Of a DNA stretch of 64,000 nucleotides, positions 44,889 to 56,030 are shown one piece after another. The notes below the pieces were generated by a model. The model worked only from the letters and a program-made list of their open reading frames with translations. It was not told where the DNA came from and made no database searches. The stretch lies in the NCBI GenBank assembly GCA_010909165.1, contig MU008193.1, positions 543,127 to 607,126 of the forward strand, in the 5' to 3' direction. Positions within the stretch are counted from its first letter, which is position 1, and every line of letters starts with the position of its first letter. This DNA comes from Anthoceros angustus (Eukaryota; Streptophyta; Anthocerotopsida; Anthocerotales; Anthocerotaceae). Made by a program: the position numbers and the translations under genes.

Positions 44889-47171
44889 ATGGCTGTGTCC
44901 TGCGGTGCCAGGAGTCCAGCGAATGTGGAGAATTTTGGTGGCTCACTCCGCCACCCCCACCCCCACCCCGCGCTGGCTTCTTGCAGCAGACTTGTGTCCG
45001 CGTCCAAGGACTGGCCTCCAGTTACCCGCTCTTTCTCCCTGCGACTGAGCTGTCCGCAGTTTGCTGCCTCGAGGTTGGAGGGAGATGCAGAGCGAAGGAG
45101 GGATTTCCGAATTGTTGCCGGCAAGGGAGAGTCTGGCTCTGGCTCTGGCTCTGCGACAGAGACGCGGGGCGCTGGAGATGGGTCGTATCTTAGCATGTGG
45201 CGGCGAGCCAGGGAACGACAGGAGCAGGAGAGGCTGACCAAGAAGACTGCGGAATCTGGAGACACAGCAGCTGAGAAGGAGGCATTTTCGGAGCATGACA
45301 TCCAACGGGCAGCGCAATTGCGCAGGGAGAAACAGTTCGAGAGCATCCTGCAAGTGCCGGCAGAGGAAAGGGACAAGGTTCAGCGGCGGCAAGTAGTGGA
45401 TAGAGCAGCCGCAGCTTTGGCTGCCGCTCAGGCTCTGCTTGCTGATTTGCCCCCCATTCCCTCACCTAATCCTAATCCTAATCCTAATCCTAATCCTAAT
45501 CCCACCTTCCCCTCCGCTGCTTCTGCCCCTCCATCACCCTCTGCTGCGGTTTCATCTTCGGCTTCCAATTGGCTACCCGTTTCCTCTGTGGAAGTGCGAG
45601 GCTCACCGTTACAACAGCTTGGCAAATCAGGGGCGTCAGGTTTGTGGCTCATCACTTTTTTTCTTTTGTGCCATCTACATCATGCATGTGCAACTGGTTT
45701 GTGTGTGGAGCACTGAGCAGGGAGTGTTGATGTTGCGTCTTCAGGAAGTCCGAGTGCTGCTTCTCCAACTCTGGGTTTGAAGGCTACCCCTGGCCCGGAC
45801 TTTTGGGCATGGACACCTCCTCCACTGGAGAACGGGTCTGCCCCCGGAAGTCTGGCTCCTCACCGACAACGGGCTGATCCTCCTTCAAGGCCGATGCCAT
45901 CTCTTGTGGAGAAGGATCGGAGCTTCGAGAGCCTGCCCCTGAGTTTCGAGAGCGACTCCGATGGAGAGAGAGGCGATTTGGCATTCAGCTTTTCAAGCAG
46001 GTTGATGCCATCTCTGCCTCCTCTGCAATCTCTGATACAAGTTGAGAAGCAAACCGAGGCGCAAGCACTCCGTACTGAACTTGACATCAGAGTCCCAGAG
46101 ATAGAGTTTCAGGAAGCAGCCCTGTTTGCGACTCAAGAGCTGCAGAGTGCGAATGGTGAGAGCCAGGGTGTGAAGGCAGATGGCTCCCGATGGTGGAAGG
46201 AGACAGGGGTAGAAGAAAGAGAGGATGGTATTGTGTGTCACTGGACGGTGATCAGAGGAGTGAGTGCTGACGGGTCTGTGGAGTGGGAAGAGAAATTCTG
46301 GGAAGCCTACGATGACTTTGACTACAATGAGCTTGGGGCAGAGAAGTCGGGCCGTGATGCAACAGGTGGTGTTTGGCGTGAATCCTGGAAGGAAAGCATG
46401 TGGCAGGTACGGAGTTTCACTAGTGAAGTCTTGTGGTTTTTGTGTGCAAGCCGAGAAGACTGAAAAACACATGCGGACAACATGGGATATGATGCTTGCG
46501 CAGGATGCCTTGAGCGGTATGCCCCACATGGAGAAGAGCGCAGACAAATGGGCCAAGAATGGGCAGGGAGGGCAGTGGCATGAAAAGTGGTGGGAACACT
46601 ACGATGCCGCCGGGAAGGCAGAGAAGTGGGCCGACAAGTGGAGTCAGATCGATCCTACCACCCCGTTGGAGCCGGGTCATGCTCACATGTGGCATGAAAG
46701 GTGAGTGAATTGCTTGCGCTCCCTGTTTTAGTTTTGCTTTGTTTTCAAGTTTGTGACGGTGTGCAGCGTGCTTGTTGCAGGTGGGGTGAGAAGTATGATG
46801 GGCAGGGATCGTGCATGAAGTACACGGATAAGTGGGCAGAGCGAGCAGAGTATGGGGGAGGGTGGACCAAGTGGGGGGATAAATGGGACGAGCACTTCGA
46901 CAAGCACAGCAAGGGGGTGAAGCAGGGCGAGACATGGTGGGAAGGGCAGAGCGGTGAGCGCTGGAACAGAACATGGGGGGAAGGCCACAACGGATCGGGC
47001 TGGGTGCACAAGTACGGAATGAGCAGCAGCGGCGAACACTGGGACACCCATGAGCAGCAGGATACGTGGTATGAGAAGAAGCCGCATTATGGTTTCAAGG
47101 AATGTTACGACTCTTCCAGGGAACTGCGGATGGTGGGCCACAACAAAAGGAAGACCGATCAAGATTTATAG
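44889..47171 (+). CDS. LESV: LESV/ESV1-type tryptophan-rich starch-associated protein
   Basis: Four exons: 44889-45639, 45745-46406, about 46456-46700 and 46781-47171, giving about 682 residues in one frame. The N-terminus is Ser/Arg-rich and low in acidic residues, as expected for a plastid transit peptide. A charged coiled segment, a Pro/Asn/Ser-rich linker with (Pro-Asn)n, and a long acidic linker follow. The C-terminal third is the signature: repeated Trp-Trp/Lys-Trp blocks such as SRWWKETG, EKSADKWAKNG, WHEKWWEHYDA, KWADKWSQIDP, HMWHERWGEKYD, KWGDKWDEHFD, GETWWEG, WNRTWGEGHNGSGWVHKYG. ESV1 and LESV bind starch glucans in the plastid and organise the granule. The match of the final blocks (GEHWDTH, TWYEKKPHYGF) favours LESV. 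It is longer than Arabidopsis LESV, owing to the linkers. The third acceptor could be three bases later. Confidence 0.9.
45467..45502 (+). repeat. CCTAAT hexamer repeat in LESV-like coding sequence
   Basis: About six in-frame CCTAAT units encode a Pro-Asn run in the linker of the LESV-like protein. Confidence 0.95.
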
Positions 47172-48323
47172 CCGATCGCAATTGGAGGGCCTAGGGGGAG
47201 GAGTTAATCTGGGTTAGGTAGCTCAACTGTACATACCAGCATCAACTTCCGGCATAATACACTTGTGATGTAGACTCGAGCACAATAGGTAACTTACAAC
47301 TAGTCTATATATGATGTATTTTCTTAAGGTAATATAAGCTACTTACGATAGTATGCCACAGGAGCCACCGACTTTGGCATACCCTAATGGCGAATATTAA
47401 TTATTTTGAAAAACAAATTCAACTTGTATGAGTTTGTAATTTTAATTTTTTTAATATATAATTATTTTTATATTCGATAATATATTACATAGATAGAATA
47501 ATTCTCTTCCTATATAATTTTATAATACCTTACAAATCATAAATAAATAAATAGAAAAGACCATGAAAAAATATTATGATTATAACAAGGCTCCACATTT
47601 CCTCTAGAGTAAGAAAACAAGGCTAACCCATGCCCCTACCGGAATACTGCTGCTGGAAACTACAATGGAAACCCAGGGATGATGTTGTTGCTGTTGCATC
47701 TTATCCCGCCTCTCCCACTCTGGCAGCCCGATCTATAGCAAAGCCTACAAATCTTTGTAGCGATGCCACCATCGCAATGTCACCGTTGAACCTCTCTGCA
47801 GCAGCTACTACAGATCTCTATAGCAGCTGCTTTGCGTGCTGCAGATCTTTGTGCAGCGCTATAGCAACACAGAGAGCGGATCCCTCAAAGGATTGAATCC
47901 AATCCCAGTGTGCGACCGGGAGATTGGATCCCCACGGAGGTGTGCACTCTCCCCCTCCTCGTAGTGAGATATGCTCTCTCATGCTCCTCGCGACCAAGGT
48001 GTGTGCACACCAGCATGTTTTCGGCACTTACCATTTTGCATTTTTTTAGTTTTCGACCACTCATTTCAATATTATTTTAAAAAATTGCTATTGTTAATTA
48101 ACTGTCATAAAAAACCGTTGGCTCCTACTAGTATACCAGTACCTAGTCTAGGTAGATTTTGAGGATTTAGTTGTCACTTTAAATTGAAATTTCAGGCTTC
48201 ATACTTCAAATTCAAAATTTAACTAGATGATTATCTTTAATAAAAATATTAGGTGATGAGATTGAGTAATTATCGTACTTAGATACCAAGCTAGGTAGTA
48301 GGTATACAAACTTTGCTCACCAC
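47172..48323. other. AT-rich intergenic, no gene seen
   Basis: Contains the 3' flank of the LESV-like gene. A CAGCAGCTAC/GCAGATCT-rich patch (47690-47860) does not code for anything recognisable. Confidence 0.45.
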
Positions 48324-48668
48324 ATGGAAAAATGTAATACATCAGCAAGTACCACGATTGATGGTAACAAGTTTCTAGAATTGCCGTATGATATACAAGA
48401 GCTGATCTTGTTGAAAGTGATCGAGAGTGCATGGGACTTGAAGTTTATTGTTGGGATCAGAACACTTCATATTCATGTTCATCCTACGTGGAATAACATT
48501 ACTAGCATACAAAACATTCCTTCTATGGATCGCAAAATTATTGATATTATGTTATTGATTCCTTATATGGTGGAATATATTCTTATATCAATCAACAAAT
48601 CACATAGCAATCCTACAACATTGTTGATTAGGGCAAAAAAAATTTATCCTCTACTGTTTTCAAGATAA
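48324..48668 (+). CDS. Small ORF with F-box-like start
   Basis: A 114-residue frame opens in strongly AT-rich DNA. Near residues 17-45 it reads FLELPYDIQELILLKVIES, followed by a hydrophobic helix, resembling the LPxDlxxxIL start of an F-box. If so it would bind SKP1 in an SCF ubiquitin ligase, but the rest shows no substrate domain and the usual conserved Trp is not in register. It may be a fragment or a chance ORF. Confidence 0.35.
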   Translation: MEKCNTSASTTIDGNKFLELPYDIQELILLKVIESAWDLKFIVGIRTLHIHVHPTWNNITSIQNIPSMDRKIIDIMLLIPYMVEYILISINKSHSNPTTLLIRAKKIYPLLFSR

Positions 48669-49418
48669 CAACATCAAGAAGATAAACAAACAAACACAAC
48701 GAGAATTAAACAAACAAAGAAGAAAAGTCGGTATTATCAATCACATTGTATTGAATCTTTACTTCCAAAAATAAATATACTACACCAAAGATGGAAAAGA
48801 GAAACAAACAAACAAGCAACAGGAGGAAGTTGTAGATAAAACATTTGAGAAATAACCTTTATCCTCTAGTTATCATGTATTAATTTTTTTTATATTTATA
48901 TACTGCAATGATATGCAGTTTTTCTTAATGTTCAAACCAACATCTCATCAAATTATTTTTAAAATAATTAATTTGAATGTAGATTTACTAGGTTGCTACT
49001 AAGTACAACATTAACTTTTTTAGTCCTTTTATTTGTGAAATTTGAGACAAGGAGCTTTGTATTGTAAATGCGTTGTACAATGAAACTCATCCACTACACC
49101 CTTTGATACTCTTCCTATCCTTTCCTTAGCGTATGGTGCAATAATTCAAATGGTGAAGTTTTACACACAATTTTATTCCACTTCCGAAGTGAATATCATG
49201 TTCACAATAAAATTTACTCTACAAGCTACTTCATGCTTAGGGCACACAATCCAAATATTTTCTATTATCTGTATATTTTCATATATGTCATAGCCTGCTC
49301 TCGGACTGGATTGTGGACTGGATTGTGCACTTTAGATAATTATTTATTTATTAAATATATAAAATAGTTTAAAACTATATCTTTAAGATTTTAATTATAA
49401 GCTTCCTAGTTTTAAGTA
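48669..49418. other. AT-rich intergenic, no gene seen
   Basis: Very AT-rich with AAACAAAC-like runs (48680-48830). No coding, RNA or mobile-element signal was identified. Confidence 0.45.
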
Positions 49419-50186
49419 TGGCATACCAAAGAGGATGAGGGGATGTGGCTTTTTTCACGCCAAGAAAACTTTTGTTCACACCACACGCGCTTTGGTGTCC
49501 GGCTTTGGTAACCCGACCGAAATGGTAGCCCAAAGTGGACGACCAAAGCGCCACTGCCACCGCACAAAAGGGAATTTATTTTTTTTCACCCCACTCATTG
49601 TGTTTTTTTCGGCCTCTTCCATTTTAGGTGCGCCTGTGTGGCTTAGGGTTAGGCAAGCCACCGCCTGCTTTTAGGTTCATCTCTTAGAGGGTGGGCAGGT
49701 GGGGGCAGGAACACCGCTTGGCCCACATGGATGACAAGATGCCACCGCCGGGCGAGTACGGCGAGGCACACTGGGCGGGTGAAGGAGGGGAATTGAGGCA
49801 ATGCAGCCGTCAGGCTCGCCACACCATGCCGGGTGAGGTTTGGCAAATGTGATTGGTGCGCAAGGCAAGAAAAGTGGTTAGTGGTGGCATGGGATAGCAT
49901 CAAGAAAACTTAATCGCAGAGGAAGTGTGGAAACTTGAAAACATAGTGTCCTGCTCTTTGTTTTCAAAGTTGGAAGGACACAAAAATTTGAAGCCAAACT
50001 TAGGGTTTCAAGGAGGAAAAGTGTGTGTCCCTTTGTGTCGTCGCTTTGGTTAAGGCGCCAAAGCGGCATAACACCATGTGCTGTGAGAAAACAACTGCAT
50101 CGAATCTAGGGTATATTCTCAGATGCATATGCCTCAAGTGCCATGAGAAAAATGCCCCATCCCACTGGCCTCTCTTTGGTATGCCA
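49419..50186. mobile_element. Short TIR element with TA target duplication
   Basis: The left end TGGCATACCAAAGAGG and the right end, reverse-complemented (TGGCATACCAAAGAGAGG), match over about 16 bases and are flanked by TA on both sides (49417-49418 and 50187-50188). Size (768 bp) and lack of a transposase suggest a MITE of Tc1/mariner type. The TA duplication is weak evidence in AT-rich flanks. Confidence 0.6.
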
Positions 50187-50344
50187 TATTTAAGATCATA
50201 GTTCGAATTTATTAGTTTCTTAAAGGTAAATCTAATATACCTTTTCAAGATAGAATTGGTAGTATTAGGTAATACATGTCCTTCATATGTGTTCTCAAAA
50301 ATTAATATTTTATATAATCTATTTTATATATATTAATTTTTTTA

Positions 50345-50418
50345 TGGAGCTTTGGTGAAGGACTTCGACAAATTTATTAAGTCCTCTGTTAAGGCATATC
50401 ACTCTAGGGGGGTAACGT
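50345..50418 (+). pseudogene. LINE C-terminal scrap
   Basis: The frame KDFDKFIKSSVKAYHSRG matches EDFDKFVKSCAKAYHARR of the minus-strand LINE at 36812-37510, so this is a short, inverted remnant of the same family. Confidence 0.7.
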
Positions 50419-50741
50419 GAAGACTTTATGTAAAAAGGAGATGGAAAACCTATGTACCCCGAGAAGAAGGAAACAACCTTTCGGAGGGCACTAGTTCCTG
50501 CAATCACCCATCTTGAAACTAAGTACTGCTCGAAGAATGTCGTGGTCTGAGATAAGAAAGAGCCGGGATATCACTCAAGTAGGCATAGAAGAGGGCTACC
50601 TTTATCCTACATTTGTGACTTTGGGATAAGTAGCTTTAGGTATGGTTGCTGCTCTTCCTGCTCTCACCCTCCGGATTCCTTCCACATTTTCTCATGGAAT
50701 AAGGGTTTGCAAAAGAAACCGTGCATGGAGTAAGTGCCACA

Positions 50742-51068
50742 TGTCACAGCCGTGACCCGAGCACAGTCATGGATGAGAACAAGCGGACCGATTCAAATCT
50801 AAAACCTAAGTCTGAATGCATACTAGGTTATTCTAATATCTCCTATTCCCGCAATTTAGAAATAGGCTTACGTAATTGTAATTAGTTGTAATTGTAATCA
50901 TAGTAAACTAGGTAGCCCAGGTGAAACCCAGTTAGAAGGCAGTGGTTAGACTCAGCCTTCTTGGCCTGCAACCCCTCGTGTACAAGACGAGTCATGGAAA
51001 TGAGAAAATCAGCGACTCTTTTGCGCTCAACGTCTACATCTCGCAGGTAGCAAATCCGAGTTGTAGCA
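50742..51068 (+). repeat. Probable Gypsy-type 5' LTR
   Basis: Begins TGTCACAGCCGTGACCCG, a start shared by many plant Gypsy LTRs, and ends GTAGCA two bases before a primer-binding site. No matching 3' LTR was found downstream in this window, so the call rests on the ends and the primer site. Confidence 0.5.
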
Positions 51069-51070
51069 TC

Positions 51071-51083
51071 TGGTATCAAAGCC
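51071..51083 (+). promoter_or_regulatory. Primer-binding site, initiator-Met tRNA type
   Basis: TGGTATCAAAGCC differs by one base from the canonical tRNA-iMet complement and sits directly after the putative LTR. Confidence 0.65.
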
Positions 51084-51196
51084 AAGTCTGATCCTTAACT
51101 GCGGAGTAGCCTCCAACCAGGCAGCAATTATTGGGAACAGTATTGTGAGAAGTGTATATGTGTGACTTTATGCCTCTCGTTGTGGTCGAAAAGGCC

Positions 51197-51325
51197 ATGT
51201 CTACCGATAGTGAAGGAGATCGGCCACTTGACGGAATTGGAGACAGGGTGAGGAAGAGGGCAAGATGGCCAGTTAATTCATGGCATAATACGCACTTGTA
51301 CTACAAGGAGGCACGGCGACTGTGA
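51197..51325 (+). pseudogene. Possible start of the Gypsy gag, 42 codons
   Basis: First ATG frame after the primer site; it reads MSTDSEGDRPLDGIGDRVRK then stops. Charged composition fits a Gag N-terminus, but there is no diagnostic motif. Sequence character changes near 51330, so the element may be truncated there. Confidence 0.3.
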
Positions 51326-51497
51326 GCATTTGGCACACCCCAGTGCGGTGGCGGCGATGGTGGCCTTCTCACAACATTCCTTCTAGCAGTTTTGGGCACC
51401 TTAAGTCAAGCCATGGTAGCACCCTCCTGCAAGCACTTGTCAGAGCGCTAGATAGGGACTGTTTCTAGTCACCATCTTCAACGACAATCAAGGTTGC

Positions 51498-53640
51498 ATG
51501 GGGCGCGGACGGGCGCTGCCGGCTCACAGGCCGGACGCGGGCGGGAGGTGCCGCCGGGTGGGAGGTGCCCGCCGCGCGCAGCGCAGGCGTGGCGCTGAGC
51601 TGGCGCCAGAGTGGACGCTGTGGCGACAACCGTACCTAAGCGACAATGAGGAGGACTTGTCTCTTGGAGTCGCCAAGATGGAGACAAGGATCGAATGGAG
51701 TTGTTCATGGACGAGCGGCACCTTGCCACCGGAGGACTTCATCGAGAAGTACGTGGTGTGCGAGATGGAATTGAAGACCGATACACGATACACGGCTTCA
51801 TCCAAATGCCTACTTGGGGATGAAGCATTGCATATCGCGAAAGCACAAGGCGAGGCTGGAGCACGGAGGACCAGTAGCAGCCGAGTTCAAGGAACCAAAG
51901 GCAGAGCAAAGGCACCGAGTGCACGATCCCATCAAGAGATGTTTGACATCTTCCTACTGGAGTTTCGCAAGCACGGATGAGAAGATCTCCGAGACACACT
52001 TCAAGATGAAGTCAGCGAGACCGCAAAGATGGCTTATCAAGAATCGACCAGCTTGGTACGTGACACCAAGATCATGAGTGACCGACCGGCCGCAGAGAAG
52101 TACTTGCATTGCCATATGCATCATATGAAGGTGCAACAAGCGTGCAAAAGACGAGGGCAACACTACACCCTCAAGGAAGTGTACGAGATGGTCGACAAGA
52201 TAGGGCCCACGACACTTTCTCTCTGTCACAGTGATTACTCCAAAGACAAGTAGGAGTGGTGGACCATGACCGACGCGGAGGTCGAGTGGAGGAGCTCGGC
52301 GAGACAAGCCACCCCACACAGCCCAAGTGACGAGCCCCGCGTGAGGTGCCGAGGGACGGACCATTCCTCATGAGTGCGAGCATGCATTCTGGAGGAGTCA
52401 AGGGTGAGGAGCCATGCCCTAGGTGTGGAGGTACGGCACAATGAAGCGCATGTTGGGAGAAGCATCCGAATTGCGCTCACGGTTATCGAAAAGAACCCCG
52501 CCAATGCATCGGCCAACCTCATCCACAAAATCAAGAGCAAAGGCGTGGAGGAGGCACAAGTCCCGTGGACAAAAGAAACGGAAGCATCAAAGAAGACGAT
52601 GGATGCTACGTGGCACGCCTTGCAAAGCTGGAGAAGAAGAAGGCGAAGATCAAGGAGAGCAGCAGTCATCATCGAGGACGAAGAAGATGAGCACAAGCTT
52701 GATACATGGCGATCGTGACCAGATCCAAGGGGGAAGAAACCGCGCCTACGAGAGAAGATAGCTCAGAGGAAGAAGAGGATGTCTTGACACCAGAAGGCGG
52801 AAGACAAGGAAGCTTCGGATCCTCTTCCCGAACCTATGCCAAGATGCCAAAGTCGCTTGAGCCATTGCCAAGAGCAACCGTGGGAGCAACATCAAAGTCC
52901 AGAGGGGCGTGGAGAAACCCATGCATGCAGACGAGACGATGGCACAAAAGCTCGGAGATGCCATGTTTCATTACAAGACATGGGGTTGAGCGTGAAGGAA
53001 GTCGGGGTTTGACTCATGGATGTTGACAACCCTTGAAGACGCAAGTGACAATGTGCCACAACAGTGGTAATGATGTCATTGCCGACCTCGAGCCAAGCAT
53101 CTCGTGGAGAAGCGGAATGTCGCACGAGTGGGAGTGGCTTTGGTCAACAATCGGAGAGGCACATTGAAATCAATGGATTCGCACTCAAGGAGGGTGTTGA
53201 TTGACACCGAGCACCGTGATCGCTGGAAGAAGAGTGAAAGCGTTGGTCTCCACCAAGAAAGGTTGAAGGAAACCAAGTGGAAGATCCGCATCGCACCGGG
53301 GACCACGAGCATGTGTTGGGGTGACAAGGCTGAAGGTTTCATTCAAACCAAGAACTGAGACTTCACCTTTGTCGAGGTACACCGCTTGGTCACCGGCGCA
53401 TATACACTTTTGATGTCTTGCCGAGCGACGCCGGCCAAACCGAGTCATGGTGGACGGTGGACGGAGATACCACTATCGACTAGGGCCGAGAAGCCGGAGC
53501 AAAACCGATGAACGGAGGATTGCGATCCCTCCTCGCATGGCAAGGATTATGGAGAACCTCTTGCCAATGGCTCACCCAAAGGTTTGGCGCCAGAGTGAAG
53601 GACACGCCATACGTTTGAACCTTGGCGGTGTCTAATAAAC
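51498..53640 (+). pseudogene. Degenerate plus-strand coding region, unassigned
   Basis: Open frames follow each other on the plus strand with little gap (51498-51980, 52029-52253, 52374-52718, 52706-53026, 53104-53358, 53447-53635), as expected for one long frame broken by frameshifts. Composition is charged (Glu/Lys/Arg-rich, several acidic patches such as SSEEEEDVL and EDEEDEHK). I see no Gag zinc knuckle, protease DSG/DTG, RT or integrase motif. It could be a captured gene or the Gag part of an unrecognised retroelement. Confidence 0.4.
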
Positions 53641-54890
53641 CGCAATCGACCGATGGAGGATTTCACGAGGAGGAGGAAAACAAGCTAGGGTTGCAACCAC
53701 CCTGAGGAGGTTCTTCAAGTCACCGGACGGAGTCGGTGATCGCAAAGAATGAGCCGGTAAAAGCCGTGTGGAGGATGGTGCAAGAGGACCAAGGTCCTAT
53801 GAGCCGAGAACTGGCGTAAGTTCTGCCTAGGGTTGAGCCTCGCTTAGACCTAAACACCTGTGTCATCACATGGCGACCCTGGAAGGCGGCATAGTGCTCG
53901 TGGAACCTTTGGAGGCATGCACGCCAAAGCGTATAAAGTGTGGCATCAGTGCTAAGATACGCGCATGACCCGGATCCAAAAGCAAGGATTGTGTCGTAGA
54001 AGAGACTTGATGGGGAGTACTCAACCTCCCCGACGGGAGTCGCTGAAGGGTTACCGCCGATGGATGTTCGCATGATAGGGTTGTCCCATTTGAGTTGTCT
54101 TTGGGGCAACCGTGACCTTGTCATCGCAGTTGGGAGTGTCAAGACTATCCTCTGCAAGGGTCAAGGTCAAGGATCCACGACAGATTGTTCTATGACTGAT
54201 GAGGATCTTGCGCTTGATCCGTAAAGGCAAGAAAGGCCTTGTGGATACATGTTGGAGAATGCCAAGATGCATGAGCGTGAAGAAGCAAGTTCAGGAGGAT
54301 TTTGCCACGATCCGAGGAGTGTTGGGTCAGGAGCTTCTATTGGATGCAGCTCAATTTGGTTCAAGGGCTCATAGGTTGAGGTCCATGTGGACTAACATAT
54401 TGGTTTGCACCTACATACCTGCGTATTAGATTTGTTTGCTTGGTTGTTGGTCGAGGAAGTGCTTATATGAATTCAAGTGCTTACCTCGTGCGACATCTGT
54501 AAGAATCCCTAGACTTAACAGCTGCCAAGTTAAGGTCAGGCTGCGGGATATATAAGGGCTAGAGCAAGGGCTTTGAGGAAGAAGTTACTAGTGGGACTCA
54601 CTCTTTGAGAGAGTAGACAAGTGTGCGCTGCAAGCCTTGTGTTGAGAGAGCTGTGGAGAGCTAGCTAGTGAGCTTGTCATGGAATCAAGGGCTTGGAGGA
54701 GGTGGCCTACGAGTCGTCAGTGGACGGCGGGCTACTTGGAGCCTAGTGCTGTGTCGTGAGGTTGAGAGCGCTGAGAATCGTGCAAGTCTCTTGTGGAGTG
54801 AATTGGCGAGGTCCTAGACCGCTGGGAAACCAGCACTTGTCGCTTCCTTACGCCATGGCTGCATAGTGAGGGGTGTTAATCTAGGCATAC
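53641..54890. other. Repeat-derived, LTR-like region without a gene
   Basis: A TATA-like GGGATATATAAGGG at 54544-54557 is followed by GAGAG-rich DNA, as in the R/U5 part of an LTR. No partner copy was found. Confidence 0.35.
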
Positions 54891-55147
54891 GTTATGACCA
54901 AACACCACGGATTTGCAACCCGAACTGGAAATCCCAAATTAAAGGGATTGATATGTTGCTGGAGGAGAGCGCGGCTGTGTACATATGTTGATATGTACGA
55001 GGACGTATATGTAGGTAGGTACTGTATGTACAGACTTGCCGCTGACATGCCCCCGCAATTTATTATTACCGCTGGAATGGACCTTGGGTTGACGAAGTCG
55101 GGATCCTCCGTGGTGCTCCCGCTCTGGAATCTGGATTCGCAGCTACC

Positions 55148-55867
55148 ATGTCCAGGACCTACACCCGGCTGGTGAGGGACGGGGAGCACAAGCTGAAATT
55201 GCTGATAGATGGCTCCCCGGAAAACGAGGTGGATTTGATTATTAGGTTTGGGGGTTTCTTTGCTGGGTTTGAGAGCCTGGAGGATCTGTACGCGGAGATA
55301 CGTAAGGAGCACAGTAAGCAGCAGCATCGTGACCAGCGGCACACGGCGTCCGTTTCCATCGGAGAGCATCCAGGAGGCACAGGAAATGAAGACGACGGGT
55401 TAGACCTTGGTGTTGCAGTGACACGGAAGCGGAACCACCGCCGTCACCTGGGAGGCACACGTGCAAGCGCCAGGTTCACAGCTTCAGGGCTTCATGATGC
55501 CTCCTCTCGGCTTTTAACACTGGGAATGTGGAAGCAAAGCTACATCGCCTTACGTACTGAGAACCTGTGCACGTTGAACATCTCCATGAACATGGGCACG
55601 CAGATGAAGATGGAAATGCCCATGGTCTCCCTTCCCCGCACTTGCAAGCCTGAGCAGGACCAGGTCAGGCAGCAGCGGCGCACCCCAGAAACGAACTGCA
55701 TACCTGAGCCTGTGGATGAAGACCCGGACGTTCTGGAGGACTTCGAATTGGCCGACTCAATGATGATGCCTGTTTCTATCTTGGATCTCCAGTATGAGGG
55801 TGAGGAGTCGGAAGGGTCCAATTCAGATTCCTATCTGTTTCAGAGCCCAGAAGTTGAAGATGATTAA
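55148..55867 (+). CDS. Probable 5' exon(s) of the EDM2-like gene
   Basis: A continuous frame of 239 codons beginning MSRTYTRLVRDGEHKLKLLI. It has an early alpha/beta-like segment (DLIIRFGGFFAGFESLEDLYA), a basic middle and an acidic end (DEDPDVLEDFELAD...SEGSNSDS). It lies just upstream of, and on the same strand as, EDM2-like coding. The acidic end is followed after a stop and a possible one-base shift by VSHFRMWFDEDEEAG, which weakly resembles the EDM2 N-terminus. It could instead be a separate short gene. Confidence 0.4.
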   Translation: MSRTYTRLVRDGEHKLKLLIDGSPENEVDLIIRFGGFFAGFESLEDLYAEIRKEHSKQQHRDQRHTASVSIGEHPGGTGNEDDGLDLGVAVTRKRNHRRHLGGTRASARFTASGLHDASSRLLTLGMWKQSYIALRTENLCTLNISMNMGTQMKMEMPMVSLPRTCKPEQDQVRQQRRTPETNCIPEPVDEDPDVLEDFELADSMMMPVSILDLQYEGEESEGSNSDSYLFQSPEVEDD

Positions 55868-56030
55868 AGTGTCTCACTTCAGAATGTGGTTCGACGAGGA
55901 CGAGGAAGCGGGAGCCTGAAGTCTGGATCCATGTCCAACATCACAACTTGTGGGTTACTTTCTGCTCTGCGCATGTACATTATTTTTTTGAGCACTGGGG
56001 TACCTCTTGTTCTCATGGATGTTTTCCCAG

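Noticed and set aside
44943-45392. Minus-strand frames across the LESV-like first exon
   Set aside because: They are shadows of a GC-rich coding exon whose plus-strand frame continues across four phase-consistent exons into the Trp-rich core.
54894-55175. Open frame just upstream of the EDM2-like region as a separate gene
   Set aside because: No motif is recognised, and it overlaps in another frame with the better 239-codon frame starting at 55148.
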